Source: Cellulomonas sp. Leaf395 (lineage in GTDB: Bacteria > Actinomycetota > Actinomycetes > Actinomycetales > Cellulomonadaceae). Taken from it: a stretch of 64,000 bases of DNA. The translations under genes were made by a program, and so were the position numbers. Under the pieces are notes generated by a model that searched no databases, had not been told where the DNA came from, and worked only from the letters and a program-made list of their open reading frames with translations. Below, piece after piece: positions 51,227 to 58,850 of this stretch (position 1 is its first letter; each line of letters starts with the position of its first letter). The stretch lies in assembly GCF_001424125.1 (NCBI RefSeq), contig NZ_LMQI01000005.1:789495-853494 (forward strand), given 5' to 3'.

Positions 51227-51318
51227 CCCCTCACGCTGGCACCGTCGCGCCGTCGACGCATCCGGTGGACGATGCACCTGAGACGGTTCTGGCCGAGAGC
51301 TGTGGAGGGGCAGACCCC

Positions 51319-52203
51319 ATGTCCGACCGGACGCCAGCTCCCGACCTCTGGCTCCCGGTCGCCCGCGAGATCGTGGCCACACACGTCGGCCGGGCCACGC
51401 TCGAGGTCCTGACCTCGGGCCCCGCGCACGCCGTGCTGCTGGTGAGGGCCGCGTCCACGGTCCACGTGCTGAAGGTGGCGTCGACCGACGCCCGGCCCGC
51501 TCTCGACTACAGGAGATCCGCCTCCGCGCAGGAGCTGGCACGACGAGCCGGGGTGCCGGTCGGTGCCGTGGTCGCGGCCGGCGTCCACGGCGAGCTGCCC
51601 GGGGTGCAGTTCCTGCTCCAGGAGCAGGTGGAGGGCGTCGAGTGGCGGCAGGTGCGTCCCTTGCTGCGGCCGGCCGAGCTGGCTACCCCGTCCATCGACA
51701 TCGCCCGGGCCGTGCTTGCCCTCCAGTCCGTCGTGCTCCCCTCGTTCGGCGCGCTGGACGAGCCCACGCCGCGCCTGGTCGACGCTCTGCGCGCCCGGAT
51801 CGCCCTGCGTATCCCCGCGGGCGACCGACGGTCGCTGGCGACGGAGGTGCTCGACCGCCACGCCGACCAGTTCTCCGGACCGGCTGGGCCGACGCTCGCG
51901 CATGACGACCTGCACCACGCGAACCTCCTCTTCCGGCAGGGTCGAAACGGCTGGAGGCTCGCGGGGGTCCTCGACTGGGACAAGGCGTGGGCCGGGCCGG
52001 CCGAGTCGGACGTCGCCCGGATGGCCTTCTGGGACGACATGACCGACACGGTGTTCTGGTCGGTCTACCGCGAGAGCGTGCCCGCGACGGACGGGTGGGC
52101 GCTGCGGGCGATGGTCTACCAGCTGCTGTGGTGCCTGGAGTACGACGTCGATACCGCCCGGCACCGGCAGGACACGGCGACTCTGGTCGCACGACTCCGG
52201 TAG
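51319..52203 (+). CDS. Aminoglycoside phosphotransferase (APH)-family kinase-like protein
   Basis: This 294-residue protein is of the APH/choline kinase family. It has VHVLKVAST with the ATP-binding lysine, FLLQEQVEGVEW, the catalytic loop LAHDDLHHANLLF with its aspartate and asparagine, and the metal-binding GVLDWDKAWAGP. Many chromosomal members phosphorylate metabolites instead of antibiotics, so no resistance role should be assumed. The ATG follows GGAGGGG at 10 nt spacing. Its stop lies 23 bp before the polymerase gene on the same strand, so the two may share a transcript. Confidence 0.85.
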   Translation: MSDRTPAPDLWLPVAREIVATHVGRATLEVLTSGPAHAVLLVRAASTVHVLKVASTDARPALDYRRSASAQELARRAGVPVGAVVAAGVHGELPGVQFLLQEQVEGVEWRQVRPLLRPAELATPSIDIARAVLALQSVVLPSFGALDEPTPRLVDALRARIALRIPAGDRRSLATEVLDRHADQFSGPAGPTLAHDDLHHANLLFRQGRNGWRLAGVLDWDKAWAGPAESDVARMAFWDDMTDTVFWSVYRESVPATDGWALRAMVYQLLWCLEYDVDTARHRQDTATLVARLR

Positions 52204-52226
52204 GTCGGGTCGGGCAGACTCGGACC

Positions 52227-53303
52227 ATGGGCTCGCAGACCGCCTGGGTGCTGCACGTCGACCTCGACCAGTTCGTCGCGGCCGTCGAGGTTCTGCGCCG
52301 GCCCGAGCTGGCGGGGAAGCCGGTCGTCGTCGGCGGGCGCGGCGACCCGACCGAGCGCGGTGTGGTCTCCACCGCGTCCTACGAGGCTCGCGTCTTCGGG
52401 GTCCGCTCCGGGATGCCCCTGCGGATCGCCGCTCGCAAGCTCCCCGACGCGGTGTTCCTCCCCGTGGACGCCCCGGAGTACGAGGCGGTCTCCGAGCGGG
52501 TGATGGCGACGCTGAGATCGCTCGGCGTGGTCGTGGAGGTGCTGGGCTGGGACGAGGCGTTCCTCGGTGTGCAGACCGACGACCCCGAACAGCTCGCGCG
52601 GAGCGCCCAGGAGGCGGTGCTGCGCGAGACACGGCTGCACTGCTCGGTGGGCATCGGGGACAACAAGGTCCGCGCGAAGATCGCCACCGAGTTCGGCAAG
52701 CCGGCGGGGGTCTTCCGGCTGACCACTGAGAACTGGTTCGAGGTGATGGGCAGCCGGCCGACCATCGACCTGTGGGGCGTGGGGACGAAGGTGTCACGCC
52801 GCCTGGCGACGCTCGGCATCACCACCGTGCAGGAGCTGGCCGTCGCGCCGGCCGACGCCCTGGTCGCGGAGTTCGGGCCGAAGATGGGCGTCTGGTACCA
52901 CGAGCTCGGGCAGGGCCTCGGGCCGACCACCGTGGACGACGCTCCCTGGGTGCCGCGCGGTCACAGCCGCGAGACGACGTTCCAGCAGAACCTCACGACC
53001 CCCGAGCAGGTGCGGGAGGCGGTCCGGGTGATGGCGCACGAGGTGGTCGAGGACACCGCGAAGGACGGTCGGCCGGTCGTCCGGGTGGCCCTCAAGGTGC
53101 GGTACGCGCCGTTCGTGACGACGAGCATGAGCCGCAAGCTCCCCGAGGCCACCCGGGACCCCGCGACCGTCGTGGACGCGGTGCTGACGCTGCTGGAGAA
53201 GGTCGAGGACCGGGAGATCCGGTTGCTCGGCGTGCGTGCCGAGATGGCGATGCCCGACGACGCGGACCCGGCTGACCGGACGCCGGTGCGAGGCCGGATC
53301 TGA
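52227..53303 (+). CDS. Y-family DNA polymerase IV-like (DinB) polymerase
   Basis: This 358-residue protein is a Y-family translesion polymerase. The palm begins VLHVDLDQFVAAVEVLRRPE, with the first catalytic aspartate, and has the motif LGWDEAFLGV, where the conserved aspartate and glutamate remain but the usual SIDEAY context is changed to GWDEAF. CSVGIGDNKVRAKIATEFGK and LWGVGTKVSRRLATLGI (the helix-hairpin-helix) follow, then the little-finger domain with RGHSRETTFQQNL. No clear beta-clamp motif is seen at the C terminus. A CAGACT box 6 nt before the ATG may make it leaderless. Actinobacterial DinB paralogues often show this variant. Confidence 0.85.
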   Translation: MGSQTAWVLHVDLDQFVAAVEVLRRPELAGKPVVVGGRGDPTERGVVSTASYEARVFGVRSGMPLRIAARKLPDAVFLPVDAPEYEAVSERVMATLRSLGVVVEVLGWDEAFLGVQTDDPEQLARSAQEAVLRETRLHCSVGIGDNKVRAKIATEFGKPAGVFRLTTENWFEVMGSRPTIDLWGVGTKVSRRLATLGITTVQELAVAPADALVAEFGPKMGVWYHELGQGLGPTTVDDAPWVPRGHSRETTFQQNLTTPEQVREAVRVMAHEVVEDTAKDGRPVVRVALKVRYAPFVTTSMSRKLPEATRDPATVVDAVLTLLEKVEDREIRLLGVRAEMAMPDDADPADRTPVRGRI

Positions 53304-53407
53304 GGCTCGTCCAGCATGCGAGAGTCCCTGGCGAACTCTTGACCACCGGATCGCGCGCATGCTCGTCTGTGCCCGCCGTGATCGAGCCGACCTGGGAGGA
53401 GCACGCG

Positions 53408-53494
53408 ATGACCGCCGTCCGCGTCACTGCGCTCCCGTCCCGTCGCGCCACCCTCGCGCTGCGTTCCTGTCCGGCCCGCTGTCAGCAGCACTGA
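53408..53494 (+). CDS. 28-residue cysteine-containing leader peptide
   Basis: This short gene has a good GGGAGGA ribosome site and encodes a basic peptide with PSRRATLALRSCPARC near its end. Cysteines at codons 21 and 25 fall three and seven codons before the stop. It resembles the cysteine-containing putative leader peptides found ahead of sulfur-metabolism genes in Streptomyces and mycobacteria, which carry SRRHVDL-like and C-terminal cysteine motifs. It precedes the cysteine dioxygenase gene by 97 nt, with a hairpin between. I infer that ribosome stalling at the cysteine codons senses cysteine supply. It is too short to detect by family models. Confidence 0.65.
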   Translation: MTAVRVTALPSRRATLALRSCPARCQQH

Positions 53495-53502
53495 CCCTCC
53501 CA

Positions 53503-53518
53503 CCCGGCCCACGCCGGG
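53503..53518 (+). promoter_or_regulatory. Hairpin between leader peptide and cysteine dioxygenase gene
   Basis: CCCGGC and GCCGGG pair around a 4-nt loop, beginning 8 nt past the leader peptide stop. Its place suits an attenuator whose folding depends on the leader ribosome, though the stem is short. Confidence 0.4.
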
Positions 53519-53590
53519 AGCAGGCCCGTCCGACCCCACGCCTCGACGCGTCCGGGTCGGCCCGCAGACGCACCCCCGAGAGGCACCACC

Positions 53591-54094
53591 ATGAGCATCG
53601 ACCTGTCCCCCCGCCCCACCACCGCCGCCCCGTTGGACGTCGACGAGCTCAGCGCGCTCACACGTTCGCTCGCCGCGCAGCCCGACCTCTGGCAGCCCTT
53701 GGTCCAGTTCCAGGAGAGCGGCCGCTGGTGGACCCGGCTGGACGCCCCGCCCGGGGTCGACGTCTGGCTGCTGACGTGGCTGCCGTCGCAGGGCACCGAG
53801 CTGCACGACCACGGTGCCTCCGCCGCGGCGTTCACGATCGTCGCCGGCACCCTCACGGAGGTCCGGCCGACCCGGGACGGAGAGCTGGTGCCGCAGCAGT
53901 TCCCCGCGGACCGCACCCAGACGGTCGACCCGGGTGACCGGCACGATGTGCTGAACACCGGGACCGAGCCGGCCGTGAGCATCCACGCCTACTCCCCGCC
54001 ACTGACCCGGATGACGTACTGGGCGACCGCACCGGACGGGAGCCTCGTCCCGTCGCGCACCGTCGACACCGACGAGCCGGAGTCCGACAAGTGA
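53591..54094 (+). CDS. Cysteine dioxygenase-family cupin
   Basis: This 167-residue protein is a thiol dioxygenase of the cysteine dioxygenase family, which oxidises cysteine to cysteine sulfinate with non-heme iron. The cupin has the iron ligands in TELHDHGASAAAFTIVAG and the third histidine in VSIHAYSPPLTRM, with DVWLLTWLP and GDRHDVLNTG as flanking strands. The ATG has AGAGGCACC upstream. It is followed by an overlapping rhodanese gene and preceded by a cysteine-type leader peptide, so the operon appears to dispose of excess cysteine. Confidence 0.9.
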   Translation: MSIDLSPRPTTAAPLDVDELSALTRSLAAQPDLWQPLVQFQESGRWWTRLDAPPGVDVWLLTWLPSQGTELHDHGASAAAFTIVAGTLTEVRPTRDGELVPQQFPADRTQTVDPGDRHDVLNTGTEPAVSIHAYSPPLTRMTYWATAPDGSLVPSRTVDTDEPESDK

Positions 54095-54525
54095 CCCGCC
54101 GCCGCACCATCGACGACGTCCTCGCCGACGCCCGGGCCCAGCTGCACCGGCTGGACCCGATCGAGGCGTGGGACGCCCTGGAGGCCGGCGCGCTGCTGGT
54201 GGACATCCGCCCGGCCGCCCAGCGCGCGGCCGAGGGCGAGGTGCCGCAGGCGCTTCTGATCGAGCGCAACGTCCTCGAGTGGCGCCTGGACCCGGCCAGC
54301 GCCCACCGGATCCCGGCGGCGACCGGCCACGACGTGCAGGTGATCGTGCTGTGCTCCGAGGGGTACACGTCCAGTCTCGCGGCCGCCGCCCTGGCGGACC
54401 TCGGCCTGCACCGTGCGACCGACGTGGTGGGCGGTTTCCACGCGTGGGCAGCGGCAGGACTTCCGGTCACGGGAGGCGATCGTGGCGCGCTCGTGGGCTC
54501 GGGGGCGCACTCGCACCGGTCATGA
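54091..54525 (+). CDS. Rhodanese-like sulfurtransferase
   Basis: This 144-residue protein is a single-domain rhodanese. The active-site loop VLCSEGYTSSLAAAALADLG has the catalytic cysteine in a six-residue loop, and the domain runs from the DALEAGALLVDIRPAAQRA start to a VVGGFHAWAAAGLPVTGG end. The GTG at 54091 overlaps the dioxygenase stop (GTGA). Rhodaneses transfer sulfane sulfur between thiosulfate or persulfides and thiols. Next to cysteine dioxygenase it probably handles the sulfite or persulfide released by cysteine breakdown. Confidence 0.9.
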   Translation: MTRRRTIDDVLADARAQLHRLDPIEAWDALEAGALLVDIRPAAQRAAEGEVPQALLIERNVLEWRLDPASAHRIPAATGHDVQVIVLCSEGYTSSLAAAALADLGLHRATDVVGGFHAWAAAGLPVTGGDRGALVGSGAHSHRS

Positions 54526-54600
54526 CCGCGGGAGCACTGGGCAGTCTCGTCGGCGAGTGGTAGACCGGGTCTCACCCGCTCCCTCGCCCGAGGAGATCTC

Positions 54601-56391
54601 ATGCGATCGTCCAGGCCGACCGGCTCGCTGGTGGCGCTCGTCGCCGCCGTCGCTCTCGCACTGGGGGTGGGCGTCGCGCCCGCCTCGGCGCGCCCCCCGC
54701 ACTCCGGTCCCGGCGACAAGGTGCCGGTGGCCACCGGCTACGGCGGGGCGGTCACCACGGTCGACGCCGACGCGACCCGGGTCGGCCTCGACGTGCTGCG
54801 CCAGGGCGGCAACGCGGTCGACGCCGCCGTGGCGGCCGCGGCGACGCTGGGTGTCACCGAGCCGTTCTCGTCGGGCATCGGGGGCGGCGGCTTCTTCGTC
54901 TACTACGACGCGGCCACCGGTCAGGTCCACACCATCGACGGTCGTGAGACGGCGCCGATGGCGATGCGCAGCGACTCGTTCGTCGAGAACGGCGTGTCGA
55001 TCCCGTTCGCCGACGCCGTGACGTCGGGCCTGTCGGTCGGCGTGCCGGGCACCCCGAGGACGTGGGCGACGGCCCTGGAGCAGTGGGGATCGGTCGACCT
55101 GCGCACGGCGCTGCACGGCGCCACCGAGGTGGCGCGCAAGGGATTCGTCGTCGACCAGACGTTCGCGGACCAGACGGCCGCCAACACCGCGCGGTTCTCC
55201 GCCTTCAAGTCGTCGGCGCACCTGTACCTGCGCCACGGCGCTCCACCGGCCGTCGGGTCGGTGTTCCGCAACCCGGACCTGGCCAAGACGTACGACCTGC
55301 TGGCCCGCAATGGCGTCGATGCGCTCTACACCGGCAAGCTCGCGGACGACATCGTCGAGACCGTCCAGGACCCGCCCGCCCACAAGAACAGCACTCTCGT
55401 CGTGCGCCCGGGCCTCCTGGAGCTCGGTGACCTCGCGTCCTACCAGGCGCCGCTGCGTGCTCCCACCCTCGTGTCCTACCGCGGGCTCGACGTCTACGGG
55501 ATGGCTCCGCCGTCGTCCGGCGGGTCGACCGTCGGCGAAGCGCTGAACATCCTGGAGGCCTCGGACCTCGTCGGAGCGGACCCGACTCAGACGCTGCACC
55601 ACTACCTGGAGGCGAGCGCCCTCGCCTTCGCCGACCGCAACCGGTACGTCGGCGATCCGGCCTTCGTGGACGTGCCGCTCGCGCATCTCCTGTCGGACGG
55701 GTTCGCGGCGGAGCGCGCCTGCCTCATCGACCCTGCTGCTGCCCTGATCAAGCCGGTCGCCCCGGGTGTCCCCGACGGCGACTACACGTCGTGCGAGACG
55801 GCGGCAGTCGGCACGGAGGGCACCGACGGCCAGTCCACGACGCACCTGACCACGGCGGACCAGTGGGGCAACGTGGTGGCGTACACGCTGACCATCGAGT
55901 CGCTCGGCGGGAACGGCATCGTCGTGCCGGGCCGCGGCTTCCTGCTCAACAACGAGCTGACCGACTTCAACTTCACCGACACCCAGGGTGGCAACGACCC
56001 GAACCTGCCCGGTCCCGGCAAGCGGCCGCGCAGCTCGATGGCGCCGACGATCGTCCTGGCCGACGGCACGCCGTTCCTGGCGCTGGGCTCCCCCGGAGGC
56101 TCGACCATCATCACGACCGTCCTGCAGATCCTCGTGAACCGGCTGGATCTCGGCATGGACCTGCCGGCCGCCGTCGCGGCGCCACGGGCGACCCAGCGCA
56201 ACACCGTCGCGGTCCAGGCCGAACCGGGCTTCGACCGGACGCCGTTGCAGGCGCTCGGGCACACGTTCGTGGACAACCCGGAGATCGGGGCTGCGACCGC
56301 GATCGAGTTCCTGGAGGACGGTGCGCTGCTGGCGGTCGCCGAGCCGGTCAGGCGCGGTGGGGGCAGCGCGGCGGTGGTGCAGGACCGCTGA
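54601..56391 (+). CDS. ggt: Gamma-glutamyltransferase (secreted)
   Basis: This 596-residue enzyme is a gamma-glutamyltransferase precursor. The N-terminal 30 residues are a signal sequence (LVALVAAVALALGVGVAPAS then ASA). The conserved LRQGGNAVDAAVAAAATLGV and SSGIGGGGFFVYYD follow. The autocatalytic cleavage site lies at TTHLTTADQWGNVVAYT, where the first threonine of that pair becomes the nucleophile, and the PRSSMAPTIV and LALGSPGGSTI loops bind the substrate. Actinobacteria of this type use mycothiol, so the enzyme probably takes apart external glutathione and feeds cysteinylglycine into the adjacent sulfur pathway. The ATG follows GAGGAG. Confidence 0.95.
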   Translation: MRSSRPTGSLVALVAAVALALGVGVAPASARPPHSGPGDKVPVATGYGGAVTTVDADATRVGLDVLRQGGNAVDAAVAAAATLGVTEPFSSGIGGGGFFVYYDAATGQVHTIDGRETAPMAMRSDSFVENGVSIPFADAVTSGLSVGVPGTPRTWATALEQWGSVDLRTALHGATEVARKGFVVDQTFADQTAANTARFSAFKSSAHLYLRHGAPPAVGSVFRNPDLAKTYDLLARNGVDALYTGKLADDIVETVQDPPAHKNSTLVVRPGLLELGDLASYQAPLRAPTLVSYRGLDVYGMAPPSSGGSTVGEALNILEASDLVGADPTQTLHHYLEASALAFADRNRYVGDPAFVDVPLAHLLSDGFAAERACLIDPAAALIKPVAPGVPDGDYTSCETAAVGTEGTDGQSTTHLTTADQWGNVVAYTLTIESLGGNGIVVPGRGFLLNNELTDFNFTDTQGGNDPNLPGPGKRPRSSMAPTIVLADGTPFLALGSPGGSTIITTVLQILVNRLDLGMDLPAAVAAPRATQRNTVAVQAEPGFDRTPLQALGHTFVDNPEIGAATAIEFLEDGALLAVAEPVRRGGGSAAVVQDR

Positions 56392-56431
56392 GTGCGTCCT
56401 GACGAGGTCATTCGTCCGCCATGCAAGAAAG

Positions 56432-56452
56432 TTGACTAAATCCTCTGGTCAA
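56432..56452. promoter_or_regulatory. AT-rich inverted repeat upstream of the flavin reductase operon
   Basis: TTGAC and GTCAA form an inverted repeat with an 11-nt spacer in a stretch noticeably richer in A and T than its surroundings. The left arm also resembles a -35 element. This is a plausible operator or promoter of the FMN reductase gene; no regulator is identified. Confidence 0.4.
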
Positions 56453-56481
56453 GTCGGGATTGTTGTTATACCCGGTGCATC

Positions 56482-56509
56482 GAACCCGCGCGGACCGTGC
56501 GGCGGGTTC
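56482..56509 (+). promoter_or_regulatory. 5' leader hairpin of the FMN reductase gene
   Basis: GAACCCGC and GCGGGTTC pair perfectly with 12 nt between them, ending 27 nt before the ATG at 56537. It could be an attenuator or structured leader. No match to a known riboswitch was recognised. Confidence 0.35.
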
Positions 56510-56536
56510 ATGAGAGCCGAGATCGAGGACCCCGCC

Positions 56537-57109
56537 ATGACCTATCAGACGTCGTCGCAGCACCCCGGAGCTCGAGTGGTGGTGCTGTCGGGCAATCCCC
56601 GGGCAGGCTCGCGCACCACCGCCGCCGCGGTGCACGTCGCGCAGGAGACCGCACGGCTCCTCGGCTCCGAGCAGGCCGTCGAGACCGTCGAGCTCGCGCA
56701 GTTCGCCGCCGAGATCCTGGCCGACGTGCACCCGGCCGCCGACGCGGCGCTGGGCACCGTCGCCGACGCCACTGTGCTCGTCGTCGCGACCCCGGTCTAC
56801 AAGGCCTCGTACACCGGCCTGCTGAAGGCGTTCCTCGACCTGTACGGGCCCGGCGGGCTCTCCGGCGTCGTCGCGGTACCCGTCGTGGTCTCGGGCAACC
56901 CCGCGCACGCCCTGGTCGGCGAGGTCCACCTGCGGCCCCTGCTCGTCGAGCTCGGCGCCGTCGTGCCGACGCGGGCGCTGACCCTGGTCGAGTCGCAGCT
57001 CACCGACCTGGATCCGGTGGTCGGACGCTGGTGGTCCGAAGGTGGCCACGCCCTGGGCGCCCAGGTTGCCGCGATCGCCCCCGCCGAACTGGCGGAGGCC
57101 CGCGCATGA
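56537..57109 (+). CDS. NADPH-dependent FMN reductase (SsuE-like)
   Basis: This 190-residue protein is a flavodoxin-fold FMN reductase of the SsuE/MsuE type, which supplies reduced flavin to two-component sulfonate or sulfone monooxygenases. It has the phosphate loop VVLSGNPRAGSRTTAAAVHV, ATPVYKASYTGLLKAFLDLY typical of SsuE, and GNPAHALVGEVHLRPLLVEL. The ATG at 56537 follows GAGGAC; an upstream ATG at 56510 in the same frame adds nine residues without support. It overlaps the next flavin reductase gene by 4 bp. The three LLM monooxygenases across the terminator are the likely users of its product. Confidence 0.85.
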   Translation: MTYQTSSQHPGARVVVLSGNPRAGSRTTAAAVHVAQETARLLGSEQAVETVELAQFAAEILADVHPAADAALGTVADATVLVVATPVYKASYTGLLKAFLDLYGPGGLSGVVAVPVVVSGNPAHALVGEVHLRPLLVELGAVVPTRALTLVESQLTDLDPVVGRWWSEGGHALGAQVAAIAPAELAEARA

Positions 57110-57648
57110 CCGCCGAGACGCTGCAGGCGTTGGACCGCCTGCTCCGGGACCAGGACGAGCCGCAGCTCTCGCCGCAGCAGTACAAGGAGGTCTTCCGCCA
57201 GCACCCCGCGGGCGTCGCGGTCGTCGCGCTGCGGGACGGCGAGCGTCGGGTCGGGTTCACGGCGACCTCGGTGATCTCCGTGTCCGCCGCTCCCCCGCTG
57301 CTCGCGTTCTCGCTGGCGTCGACGTCCTCGTCGTGGGACGCCCTGTCCCGCGCACGCACCCTCACCGTGAGCTTCCTGTCCGCGGACCAGGACGACGTGT
57401 CGGCGCGCTTCGCGACGAGCGGCATCGACCGGTTCGCCGCGGGCGGCTGGTACGACCTGGGCAGCGGCGAGCCCGTCATCGAGGGGGCCGTGTCCTGGGT
57501 GCGTGGGCGGGTGCTGCAGCGCACGCCGGTGGGCGACAGCTACCTCGTCTCGCTGCGGGCGCTCGAGCACGGCACCTCCGACGACACGACGCCGCTGGTG
57601 TACCACGACCGCAGCTACCACCGGATCGGCACGCACACCGCCATCTGA
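57106..57648 (+). CDS. Flavin reductase-domain protein (split barrel)
   Basis: This 180-residue protein is a flavin reductase-like split-barrel (PF01613). It has YKEVFRQHPAGVAVVALRDG, FTATSVISVSAAPPLLAFSL and the ligand motif SSSWDALSRARTLTVSFLS, ending with PLVYHDRSYHRIG. Such proteins reduce FMN for monooxygenases or bind flavin. The ATG at 57106 overlaps the SsuE-like stop. Having two kinds of flavin reductase in one small operon suggests the partner monooxygenases need a strong reduced-flavin supply. It ends ahead of a shared terminator. Confidence 0.85.
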   Translation: MTAETLQALDRLLRDQDEPQLSPQQYKEVFRQHPAGVAVVALRDGERRVGFTATSVISVSAAPPLLAFSLASTSSSWDALSRARTLTVSFLSADQDDVSARFATSGIDRFAAGGWYDLGSGEPVIEGAVSWVRGRVLQRTPVGDSYLVSLRALEHGTSDDTTPLVYHDRSYHRIGTHTAI

Positions 57649-57701
57649 CGCTCCGACCCCGGCCGTCGCGCACGCGGCCGGGGTCGGGCAGGACGCACGG
57701 A

Positions 57702-57732
57702 GAAGCCCCCCGCCGAGCTGGCGGGGGGCTTC
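57702..57732. terminator. Strong bidirectional hairpin terminator
   Basis: GAAGCCCCCCGCC and GGCGGGGGGCTTC form a perfect 13-bp stem with a 5-nt loop. It lies between the converging flavin reductase and LLM monooxygenase genes and has A and T residues at the stem base on each side. It should end both transcripts. Confidence 0.9.
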
Positions 57733-57739
57733 TGAGCGT

Positions 57740-58840
57740 TCAGTCGATCGCGGTGAACCCTGCCGGACGCCGGGCGTCGGCCGGACCCCACAGATCCGTC
57801 TTCACCTCGGCCTTGACCAGCGGGACGACCTCCTCCGCGAACCGCCGCAGCACGTCGTCCTGGTGCGCCGGCTCGAGGACGTGGTTGATCGAGACCGACT
57901 GCAGGTCGTGCCCGTAGCTGGCGTGGTAGTCGAGGATCTTCTCCACGACCCGCTCGGGTGACCCGACGAGCGCCGGACCGCGCTCGACGGCGTCCTCAAT
58001 GGTCCGGAAGCTGGTCACCTTGCCCACCGCCGCCGGGTCGTGCTTGCGCAGGTCCTGCCGCGCGACCGCGCCCTCGTAGAACGGCCGGTACTGCTCGATG
58101 GCCTGTTCGGTGGTGTCCGCGAGGAAGAGCCCGCCGGAGCCGGAACCGACGAAGGCGTACGCCGGGTCGTGACCGTGCGCCGCGTACTGCTCCCGGTACC
58201 GGTCGATGAGCACCTGGTAGTTCTCGCGGGGCTGCAGGGCGTTCGCGCTGACGATCGGGTCGCCGTGCTTGGCCGCGAGGTCGACCGCGAACTGCGACGT
58301 CGCCGACCCGTGCCAGATCCGGAACGGTCCGGAGAACGGCCGGGGCAACGTCGTCGCACCGTGCAGGTCCGGGCGGTGCCTGCCGACCCACTCGACGTCC
58401 TCGCGACTGAGCAGCAGGCTGAGCAGCTCGTAGTTCTCCTCGAGGTACTCGTACTGCTTGTCCAGGTCGAGCCCCAGCAGCGGGTACTGCAGCGCCTCGT
58501 TGCCCTTGCCGATCACGATCTCGAGCCGTCCTCGGCTGAGCTGGTCGATGGTGGCGTAGTCCTCGGCGACCCGGATCGGGTCCAGCAACGACAGCACGGT
58601 CACGCCCGTACTGAGCAGGATGCGGGAGGTGCTCGCGGCGAGCGCCCCCAGCAGCACCGTGGGCGACGACGAGAGCACCTCACCGGCGTGCCGCTCCCCC
58701 ACCGCGAACGCGTCGATGCCGAGCTGTTCGGCCAGCACCGCCGTCTCGACCACCCGGGCCAGCCGGTCAGCCGGGGGGACCGCCTCACCCGTGACGGGGT
58801 GCGGCGGGTTGAAGACGATGTCGAGGACCTGGAAGCGCAT
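57740..58840 (-). CDS. LLM-class flavin-dependent monooxygenase 1
   Basis: This 366-residue protein is a luciferase-like (LLM) monooxygenase. It has the barrel pattern FAVGERHAGEVLSSSPTVLL, LSTGVTVLSLLDPIRVAEDY, ATIDQLSRGRLEIVIGKGNE and GPFRIWHGSATSQFAVDLAA, and ends with FVNEPAHQ-type sequences (SINHVLEPAHQDDVLRRFAE). These enzymes use reduced FMN or F420; here FMN is favoured because of nearby flavin reductases. The substrate is unknown; in such operons it is usually an organosulfur compound, which is an inference. It is the last gene of the LLM operon, 10 bp from its neighbour. Confidence 0.85.
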   Translation of the reverse strand: MRFQVLDIVFNPPHPVTGEAVPPADRLARVVETAVLAEQLGIDAFAVGERHAGEVLSSSPTVLLGALAASTSRILLSTGVTVLSLLDPIRVAEDYATIDQLSRGRLEIVIGKGNEALQYPLLGLDLDKQYEYLEENYELLSLLLSREDVEWVGRHRPDLHGATTLPRPFSGPFRIWHGSATSQFAVDLAAKHGDPIVSANALQPRENYQVLIDRYREQYAAHGHDPAYAFVGSGSGGLFLADTTEQAIEQYRPFYEGAVARQDLRKHDPAAVGKVTSFRTIEDAVERGPALVGSPERVVEKILDYHASYGHDLQSVSINHVLEPAHQDDVLRRFAEEVVPLVKAEVKTDLWGPADARRPAGFTAID

Positions 58841-58850
58841 GGTCGTCGCC

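Noticed and set aside
51319..52203. Aminoglycoside resistance gene
   Set aside because: The APH fold is clear but many chromosomal members have metabolic substrates, and no resistance gene context is present.
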